Made by a program: the position numbers and the translations under genes. Source: Altererythrobacter sp. (lineage in GTDB: Bacteria; Pseudomonadota; Alphaproteobacteria; Sphingomonadales; Sphingomonadaceae). From it: a DNA stretch of 47,605 nucleotides. Under the pieces are notes generated by a model. That model had not been told where the DNA came from. It was given only the letters and a program-made list of their open reading frames with translations, and made no database searches. Location of the stretch: positions 1-47,605 of the forward strand of contig JALRKY010000030.1 of the NCBI GenBank assembly GCA_023260985.1, written 5' to 3'. Positions 42,288-47,605 of the stretch are shown here, in pieces; the first letter of the stretch is position 1; every line of letters begins with the position of its first letter.

Positions 42288-42934
42288 GTCGTCTCTGCTT
42301 CGCGTAGCAGCGCGGCATAGGCATCGGGCAGGCTCATGGCGGGATCGCCGGAAGCGTGCGCCAGCCCTTCGAGATATTGCTTCTGTTCGATTTCGAGCGC
42401 GCCCAGCGAGCGCAGATGCTCGGTCATGAACTGGCAGTCGAGCATGCGATAGCCCGCGCGCCGCATCAAGGCGACCAGCCAGCCGAGCGCGACCTTGCTG
42501 GCATCCGTGCGGCGGCTGAACATGCTTTCGCCGCAGAATACCCTGTCGAACGCGACTCCGTAGAGCCCGCCAACCAGTTCCTCACCGTCCCAGCATTCGA
42601 TCGAATGGGCATGGGCCAGCTCATGGAGCTGGCGATAGCTCGCCATGATCCTGTCGCTGATCCAGCTTTCCGGACGGTCTTCACGCGGCTGCGCGCAGGT
42701 CGCGATCACGGCGGTGAAATCACAGTCGAGCGTGACCGTGAAGCGGTCCTGGCGGATCGCCTTGCGTAGGCTGCGCGAGAGGTGAAAGCGCTCCAAAGGC
42801 AGGATCGCGCGTTGGCGCGGCTCGACCCAGAAGACCTCCGGGTCGTCGCGCCGGTCCGCCATGGGGAATATCCCGCTGCGATAGGCCAGCAGAAGCATCT
42901 CGGCTGGTATCGGGGCGGGATAAGGAAAATGCAT
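42236..42934 (-). CDS. aat: Leucyl/phenylalanyl-tRNA--protein transferase
   Basis: 232 residues. Adds Leu or Phe to N-terminal Arg/Lys of proteins, marking them for ClpS/ClpAP (N-degron pathway). Signatures: AYRSGIFPMADRRDDPEVFWVEPRQRAILPLE near the N-terminus, AYRQLHELAHAHSIECWDGEELVGGLYGVA, and CGESMFSRRTDASKVALGWL. The tail (SSGKLIAQSLTQTS) lies antisense to the last 52 nt of the DUF2155 gene, so both reading frames share that stretch in convergent orientation. Confidence 0.93.
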   Translation of the reverse strand: MHFPYPAPIPAEMLLLAYRSGIFPMADRRDDPEVFWVEPRQRAILPLERFHLSRSLRKAIRQDRFTVTLDCDFTAVIATCAQPREDRPESWISDRIMASYRQLHELAHAHSIECWDGEELVGGLYGVAFDRVFCGESMFSRRTDASKVALGWLVALMRRAGYRMLDCQFMTEHLRSLGALEIEQKQYLEGLAHASGDPAMSLPDAYAALLREAETTHSSSGKLIAQSLTQTS

Positions 42935-43052
42935 GACGCCGCTCTATAGCAGGCGAGGAGGGCGCATCGCCAATTGCAAATAGTTCTGCCCAAGCACCAA
43001 ACTGGCGTGTTGCCATGTGCGACGCTTGGCTATAGAGGGCTGCGTCGCCTGG

Positions 43053-43128
43053 AGGGGTGTAGCTCAGCTGGTAGAGCATCGGTCTCCAAAACCGAGGGCC
43101 ACGGGTTCGAATCCTGTCACCCCTGCCA
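43053..43128 (+). tRNA. tRNA-Trp (anticodon CCA)
   Basis: 76 nt with an encoded CCA (43126-43128). Acceptor stem AGGGGTG/CACCCCT pairs completely, with discriminator G. The anticodon loop CTCCAAA gives CCA. It often lies next to secE in Proteobacteria; here an opposite-strand symporter gene separates them. Confidence 0.97.
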
Positions 43129-43150
43129 TTTAATGCTGGCGGCAAAATGA

Positions 43151-43188
43151 AAGGGCCGGCCCCGCGTGGGACCGGCCCTTCCTTTTTT
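43151..43188. terminator. Strong, probably bidirectional terminator
   Basis: AAGGGCCGG (43151-43159) and CCGGCCCTT (43172-43180) pair, and the inner CCC-GCGT-GGG extends the stem across one C-A mismatch; CCTTTTTT follows. It lies between tRNA-Trp and the convergent AGCS gene and can serve both. Confidence 0.85.
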
Positions 43189-43198
43189 CTGATTGCCG

Positions 43199-44737
43199 TC
43201 AGTATTCGTTTGGCTCTTCTGGCGTTTCGTGACCGAAAGTTTGCCCCGCGGTTTTGTCGCCCTTTGCCAGCTTGAACACCACGCCCGAAAGCAGGGCCAG
43301 GGCCAGCAGGTTAGGGAGCGCCATCGCCGCGTTGGAAATGTCGCCCAAGCGCCAGACCAGCGTGAGGTCCTGCGTCGAACCGACATAGATCACCACGCAC
43401 CAAAGCAACCGCCAAATAATATGGAGCACCTTCTCGCCGCGGGGGGTCGAGCCCGGGACGCGGTCGTAGAGGAAGGTGATCGCGCGTTCGCCATAATAGC
43501 TCCAGGTGAGCAGAGTGGTGAACACGAACAGGATCAGCGCAGTCGAAGCGACCAGCGTGCCGATCGGGATCGAGAAGATCTGCATCGGGAAGGCCGCCGC
43601 AAAGGCGCCGCTGGTCATTGCGAAGCCCCGCAGGTCCGAATTCCACGCATGGATCACCTGCTGGCCGCCGCCGGCGAAATTGCCTTCAACTGTCAGGATC
43701 ACCAGCGCGGTCATGGTGCAGATCACGATCGTGTCGATGAACGTGCCCAGCATCGCCATGCGGCCCTGTTGCGCCGGGTCGCTGGTCTGCGCCACGGCGT
43801 GGGCGATCGGGGTCGAACCTTGGCCTGCCTCGTTCGAGAACAGCCCGCGCGCCACGCCCGCACGTATCGCGAGGGCGATTGCCGCGCCCACGAAGCCGCC
43901 AGTGGCTGCTTGCGGGTTGAACGCGCCGTGGAATATCAGGCCGAAGGTTGCGGGAATGTCCTGAATGTTCAGGATCAGCGCGATAATCGCCATCACGATA
44001 TAGGCGCCGGCCATGAAGGGCACGACCTTCTCGGCGACATTGCCGATCGACTTGATCCCGCCGATGATCACGATGAACACCAGGATCGCCACGATCAGGC
44101 CGCCCAGTGCTTCCTCAATTCCGAATAATTCGTTCAGCCCGTCAGCCACGGCATTGGCCTGGATCGAATTGCCGGTGACCATCGCCGAGAACAGCGTGCC
44201 AAGGCAGAACACGATCGCGAGCCAGGTCCATTTCGGGCCAAGGCCCATCATGATGTAGCTCATCGGGCCGCCGCGATAGGCGCCGTCGCTGGTCTTTTCG
44301 CGATATCGGATAGCGAGCGAACCTTCGGCGAAAGCGAGCGCCATGCCGATCAGCGCGGTAACCCACATCCAGAAGATCGCGCCGGGGCCGCCCAGTGCGA
44401 TCGCGGTGGCGACACCGGCGAGGTTGCCCGTGCCGACCTGTCCGGAAAGCGCAGTCGAGAGCGCGGCGAAGGGGCTGATTTCCCCATCACCTTGGCCCTT
44501 GCGGCTCGCGAACAGGCCCTTGAAGGCGCTGCCGAGCTGGCGCAGCGGATAGAATTTCAGGCCGATCATGAAGAACATGCCGACACCCAGCAGGATGATC
44601 GTCATGGGAGGGATCGGTTGGCCGCCGATGGAAAGCCAGGGAACAAGTTCCCCGTTCCACGTGCCGCCCCAGATGAAATCGGAAACATTCGTCACGCGAT
44701 CGATCAAGCTGATCGACCCGGAATCTGTAACTGCCAT
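43199..44737 (-). CDS. Sodium:alanine symporter, AGCS family
   Basis: 512 residues, about eleven TM helices. Imports alanine or glycine with sodium. AGCS signatures: FKGLFASRKGQGDGEISPFAALSTALSGQVGTGNLAGVATAIALGGPGAIFWMW (the family's hallmark QVGTGNLAG region), RYREKTSDGAYRGGPMSYI, and GLFSNEAGQGSTPIAHA. The start at 44737 has GGGGAAG 7-8 nt upstream; a TTG seven codons earlier is less likely. Transcribed towards tRNA-Trp, away from secE. Confidence 0.92.
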   Translation of the reverse strand: MAVTDSGSISLIDRVTNVSDFIWGGTWNGELVPWLSIGGQPIPPMTIILLGVGMFFMIGLKFYPLRQLGSAFKGLFASRKGQGDGEISPFAALSTALSGQVGTGNLAGVATAIALGGPGAIFWMWVTALIGMALAFAEGSLAIRYREKTSDGAYRGGPMSYIMMGLGPKWTWLAIVFCLGTLFSAMVTGNSIQANAVADGLNELFGIEEALGGLIVAILVFIVIIGGIKSIGNVAEKVVPFMAGAYIVMAIIALILNIQDIPATFGLIFHGAFNPQAATGGFVGAAIALAIRAGVARGLFSNEAGQGSTPIAHAVAQTSDPAQQGRMAMLGTFIDTIVICTMTALVILTVEGNFAGGGQQVIHAWNSDLRGFAMTSGAFAAAFPMQIFSIPIGTLVASTALILFVFTTLLTWSYYGERAITFLYDRVPGSTPRGEKVLHIIWRLLWCVVIYVGSTQDLTLVWRLGDISNAAMALPNLLALALLSGVVFKLAKGDKTAGQTFGHETPEEPNEY

Positions 44738-44928
44738 GTGTGGCTTCCCCAAAAGCAACCCTTAAGAAGCCCCGCACGCTAGCCACGACATGCGCGCTTG
44801 GCCAGCCCTCGATGCTCGCACATGCACAGGGCGGCTGCGTTGCGGCTGCGCTAACGCCGCTTGCTTTTGGTTCGGGCCGGTCCTACATGCGAGCTCGTCT
44901 TCCGACATTGGAATCAGGCCTTGCCCCT

Positions 44929-44944
44929 CCCGGACTTGTCCGGG
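44929..44944. promoter_or_regulatory. Palindrome in the secE upstream region
   Basis: CCCGGAC-TT-GTCCGGG is a perfect 16-nt inverted repeat about 75 nt upstream of secE, in the 280-nt gap that must hold the secE-nusG promoter. The short centre suits a protein-binding site better than an RNA hairpin. No other feature in this gap is convincing. Confidence 0.35.
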
Positions 44945-45017
44945 GCGGCGAAGAACCCTACCTGAAACCTATCCCGGAAGGCGGGAAAGAAATTTACCGA
45001 GGACGAAAGGTCAGACT

Positions 45018-45227
45018 ATGACCGATGAAAAGAAGCGCAAGACATCGCCCGCCGAGTTCGTGAACCAGGTTCGCAGCGAAACGAAGAAGGTGGTGTGGCC
45101 GACGCGTGAGGAAACCATCCGCACCGCGATCTTCGTTTTCATCATGATGGTGATTCTGTCGGTCTTCTTTCTTGGCATCGACACTGTCTTCAGTGCGATC
45201 GTGCAGTGGCTGCTGTCGCTGGCCTGA
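45018..45227 (+). CDS. secE: Preprotein translocase subunit SecE
   Basis: 69 residues, the short single-span form of SecE. It clamps SecY in the protein translocation channel. The conserved cytoplasmic segment FVNQVRSETKKVVWPTREET precedes one TM helix (IFVFIMMVILSVFFLGID). The ATG is preceded by CGAAAGG. nusG follows 31 nt downstream, the classic pair. Confidence 0.95.
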   Translation: MTDEKKRKTSPAEFVNQVRSETKKVVWPTREETIRTAIFVFIMMVILSVFFLGIDTVFSAIVQWLLSLA

Positions 45228-45258
45228 TCCGCGCCTTCAATATTCACGGGAACACACC

Positions 45259-45795
45259 ATGGCTCGCTGGTATATCATTCACGCCTATTCGGGTTTCGAG
45301 AACAAGGTCCGCGATGCGATCATCGCCGAAGCCGAGCGGCTGGGCCTGAGTGACGCGGTTGAGGACGTTCAGGTCCCGACCGAAACCGTGACCGAGGTGA
45401 AGCGCGGCAAGAAGGTGCAGGTCGAACGCAAGTTCATGCCCGGCTATGTCCTCGCCAAGCTGAAGATGACCGACGACGTGTACCACCTCGTCAAGAACAC
45501 TCCGAAGGTGACCGGCTTTCTGGGGCAGGGCAACAAGCCCCAGCCGATCAGCGAAAAGGAAGCTGCGCGCTATTTCGGCGGCGTGGAAGAGGCCAAGGCC
45601 GCTCCCAAGCGCGACATCAGCGTCGACTACGAAATCGGCGACCAGGTCAAGGTGCTCGACGGCCCCTTCGCCAGCTTCAACGGCGTGGTAGAGGAACTCG
45701 ATTTCGACAAGGCGAAGGTCAAGGTCTCGGTCTCGATCTTCGGCCGTGCAACGCCGGTCGAACTCGACTTCGAACAGGTCGAACTGGTCAAGTAA
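45259..45795 (+). CDS. nusG: Transcription termination/antitermination protein NusG
   Basis: 178 residues. Binds RNA polymerase and bridges it to Rho or the ribosome. NGN domain (RWYIIHAYSGFENKVRDAI, then FMPGYVLAKLKMTDDVYHLV) is followed by the KOW domain (GDQVKVLDGPFASFNGVVEE). The start at 45259 gives the standard MARWYIIH N-terminus. Translation follows secE closely. A GC-rich hairpin (CCGGCG-CTCA-CGCCGG, 45834-45849) after the stop may mark a processing or weak termination point. Confidence 0.96.
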   Translation: MARWYIIHAYSGFENKVRDAIIAEAERLGLSDAVEDVQVPTETVTEVKRGKKVQVERKFMPGYVLAKLKMTDDVYHLVKNTPKVTGFLGQGNKPQPISEKEAARYFGGVEEAKAAPKRDISVDYEIGDQVKVLDGPFASFNGVVEELDFDKAKVKVSVSIFGRATPVELDFEQVELVK

Positions 45796-45911
45796 TCCGG
45801 CTGCGGCCGGGTTTCCGATGCATCAGTACACCGCCGGCGCTCACGCCGGTGGGCTACACGCGCCATTGTGGCTGTGGGCGCTTGTCTGTCCTGCTAGGAC
45901 GATGACCACGG

Positions 45912-46415
45912 ATGCACTATGCCGCCTTCCGCCATTGCCTTCTCCTGTTGATCGGGATGGCAAGCTGCCTCGCCTTCGCGCCGTCTCCCGCGCAGGCGCA
46001 GATGCGGATGTGCGGCCCGGGTGAAACGCCCGTGGCGGTGTATACTTCGGACCCCAGCGCGCATGTCCCGCTCTGCCCCAGTAACGGCGGCGGGGCTGCT
46101 GCCGTGCCAGAAAGCCATGCCGCATTCGCCTGGCATGTCGACGCTGCGGACATCTGGGTCGACGGGGACTACACTTGCCCCAACAATGCAGGGCCTGCGA
46201 AGGCGCTCGCCGCCTGCGTCCGCGCGATGGGCGAGGGATGCGTGAGCGGCGGCGACCACGCCGCCGTGGTTGAGAACAGCGGGGATCGCGCGAGAAGGTC
46301 GGCGCAGGGCTGGTGCAAGCGCAGCAAGGCGAAACCCTGCACGTTGCAGGCACAGTATCACGCGCGGCGGCAGGGGCTGTTCGTGCACGAGTTCGAACTG
46401 GCGCCTGCAAACTAG
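45912..46415 (+). CDS. Small secreted cysteine-rich protein
   Basis: 167 residues inserted between nusG and rplK. The signal peptide (about 1-29, ending APSPAQAQ) predicts export. The mature part has seven cysteines, including DYTCPNN, LAACVRAM, EGCVSGG, GWCKRSK and KPCTLQ; the AACVRAMGEGC and HAAVV pattern recalls DUF4189-like secreted repeats, without certainty. No start ambiguity: the ATG is followed directly by the signal sequence. Function unknown. Confidence 0.6.
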   Translation: MHYAAFRHCLLLLIGMASCLAFAPSPAQAQMRMCGPGETPVAVYTSDPSAHVPLCPSNGGGAAAVPESHAAFAWHVDAADIWVDGDYTCPNNAGPAKALAACVRAMGEGCVSGGDHAAVVENSGDRARRSAQGWCKRSKAKPCTLQAQYHARRQGLFVHEFELAPAN

Positions 46416-46598
46416 TTTCACCGCAGGTCCGGCAGGGCGGAATCGCTTGCATCTGGCGCCGAAAACGCTAAGAGCGCGCCTTCCTTAAAGCGATAGCTTT
46501 GGAAAACCGTGCGGGAGGGGTGCCTCGGTACCCTGTTTGACCGCTTAACATGAGCTAAGGATCGCGATCCGCGGCGACAGTGTGAAAGGAGTGCCCTC
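46416..46598 (+). promoter_or_regulatory. rplK-rplA leader region
   Basis: 183 nt between the cysteine-rich gene and rplK. It holds a perfect palindrome GGATCGCGATCC (46559-46570) and ends with an excellent ribosome site (AAAGGAG, 7 nt before the rplK ATG). The L11 operon leader is autoregulated by L1 in other bacteria; a GGGTGCC/GGTACCC pairing at about 46518-46533 could be part of such a site, but I cannot confirm it. Confidence 0.4.
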
Positions 46599-47030
46599 AT
46601 GGCCAAGAAGATTTCTGGCTATATCAAGCTGCAGGTGCCCGCCGGCATCGCAAACCCCTCGCCGCCGATCGGCCCTGCCCTGGGTCAGCGTGGCGTGAAC
46701 ATCATGGAATTCTGCAAGGCGTTCAACGCCGCGACCGACAGCCTTGAAAAGGGCATGCCGATCCCGACGATCATCACCGTCTATGCGGACCGTTCGTTCA
46801 GCTTCGTCACCAAGACGCCGCCGGCGACCTTCCTCATCAAGAAGGCTGCCAAGCTGAAGTCGGGCTCGAAGGAGCCGGGCAAGGTTTCAGCCGGAACTAT
46901 CAAGCGTTCGCAGCTAAGCGAAATCGCCGAAATGAAGATGGCTGACCTCAACGCCAACGACATCGAAATGGCAACCCGCATCATAGAAGGCTCCGCGCGT
47001 TCGATGGGCCTCGAAGTGGTGGAGGGCTAA
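46599..47030 (+). CDS. rplK: 50S ribosomal protein L11
   Basis: 143 residues, full length. Part of the GTPase-associated centre with 23S rRNA; also needed for RelA activation. The N-terminal [31 protein letters not shown] and the C-terminal RNA-binding part ([19 protein letters not shown]) are typical. Four bases separate its stop from rplA. Confidence 0.97.
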   Translation: MAKKISGYIKLQVPAGIANPSPPIGPALGQRGVNIMEFCKAFNAATDSLEKGMPIPTIITVYADRSFSFVTKTPPATFLIKKAAKLKSGSKEPGKVSAGTIKRSQLSEIAEMKMADLNANDIEMATRIIEGSARSMGLEVVEG

Positions 47031-47034
47031 GATC

Positions 47035-47487
47035 ATGGCAAAGCCGACCAAGAAGCAGAAGCTGCTGGCCGACCTCGACCGCGAGAAGCTGTATTCGGTT
47101 GAAGAGGCGCTCGCCACGCTGCGCCAGTTCAAGGGCAAGTTCGACGAAACCGTCGAAGTCGCGATGAACCTGGGTGTAGACCCGCGTCACGCCGACCAGA
47201 TGGTACGCGGCATGGTGTCGCTGCCCTCGGGCACCGGGAAGGACGTGCGCGTTGCCGTGTTCGCTCGCGGTGACAATGCCGACAAGGCTCTGGCCGCCGG
47301 TGCCGACAAGGTGGGTGCCGAAGACCTGATGGAAGACATGCAGGCTGGCAACCTCGACTATGACCGAGTGATCGCGACCCCCGACATGATGGGTGTCGTC
47401 GGCCGCCTCGGCAAGGTGCTGGGCCCCAAGGGCCTGATGCCGAACCCGAAGCTCGGCACCGTCACGCCGAACGTGGAGAGGTCATAG
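47035..47487 (+). pseudogene. rplA: 50S ribosomal protein L1, truncated at the window end
   Basis: The first ~147 residues are a normal L1: [56 protein letters not shown]1 should continue for about 80 more residues (AVKAAKGGQ... in relatives), but after TPNV the frame reads ERS and stops at 47487. The sequence after about 47475 is unrelated and lower in G+C. This looks like an assembly or window-edge junction rather than natural decay, because the rest of the gene is intact and the cluster is essential. Confidence 0.85.
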
Positions 47488-47605
47488 AAGCATTCACACC
47501 CTTTTATTTTCGGCAAGACTAGGAGACGAAGTATGGCGACACGATGACTAAACGTAGTATGAGCGAGGGCGCTAACTTATGATGCAGCGCTCCAGCGTCA
47601 CTGGG
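47476..47605. other. Unassigned terminal stretch after the rplA break
   Basis: About 130 bases with noticeably lower G+C than the rest of the window. No open frame, repeat end, tRNA or hairpin worth naming. It does not continue rplA and does not contain the expected rplJ. Treat it as foreign or artefactual until checked. Confidence 0.5.

Noticed and set aside
1..47605. CRISPR arrays or a known anti-phage system
   Set aside because: No regularly spaced direct repeats and no cas, restriction-modification, toxin-antitoxin or other recognised defence genes were seen.

Overview
The window is a high-GC chromosomal segment (roughly 60-65 % G+C by eye) from an alphaproteobacterium, most likely an Erythrobacter-like member of the Sphingomonadales. 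Evidence for this is the NDUFA12-type complex I accessory subunit, the DUF1674/SdhAF4 succinate dehydrogenase assembly factor, a FzlA-like GST, a very large carboxypeptidase-regulatory-domain TonB receptor, a Tat-exported isoquinoline-oxidoreductase-type molybdoenzyme next to hemH, and the gene order ftsE-ftsX-ydcF-plsC / tyrA-hisC / metX-metW. Most genes are ordinary housekeeping genes in short, tightly coupled operons with many ATGA overlaps.

Layout. 1-321: contig edge without a convincing gene. 322-8.3 kb: tRNA-Leu(GAG), a zinc-ribbon/DUF3426 membrane protein, the cell-envelope operon ftsE-ftsX-ydcF-plsC, the aromatic/histidine pair tyrA-hisC on the other strand, and metX-metW. 8.3-12.7 kb: a VOC protein, a small secreted protein, a FzlA-like GST with msrB, and a class A penicillin-binding protein. 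12.7-16.4 kb: envelope quality control (hflK-hflC, then a DegP/Do protease). 16.5-20.8 kb: a metallocofactor-flavoured operon of Mrp Fe-S carrier, molybdenum hydroxylase large subunit and ferrochelatase. 20.8-27.6 kb: a cytochrome P450 behind a strong inverted repeat, a 52-residue SdhAF4 gene, rsmB, a hotdog-like protein, msrA, a secreted His-rich methyltransferase-like protein, aguB and a folK that appears to start at CTG. tRNA-Lys(TTT) ends this block.

27.66-29.86 kb is the only clearly accessory stretch: lower G+C, a coupled minus-strand set (winged-helix protein, polytopic membrane protein, an in-frame coding remnant, a 3-TM protein), an uncertain ORF, and the last ~160 bp of an IS3-family element whose end supplies the stop codon of the queuosine-precursor transporter gene next to it. 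It looks like a decayed island beside a tRNA gene.

29.86-43.1 kb: YhhQ-type transporter, CNT nucleoside transporter, 2OG-Fe(II) oxygenase, the 1144-residue TonB-dependent receptor with a compositionally distinct middle, a DUF389 membrane protein, a stand-alone fatty acyl-AMP ligase, then recX-DUF192-NDUFA12-DUF2155 facing aat. 43.05-47.6 kb: tRNA-Trp, an AGCS sodium:alanine symporter on the opposite strand, and the secE-nusG-(small secreted Cys-rich protein)-rplK-rplA transcription/translation cluster. rplA is cut off after about two thirds of its length and the last ~130 bases match nothing expected, so the window probably ends in a junction or assembly artefact. I found no CRISPR array, intact transposon or prophage, and no recognised defence system.
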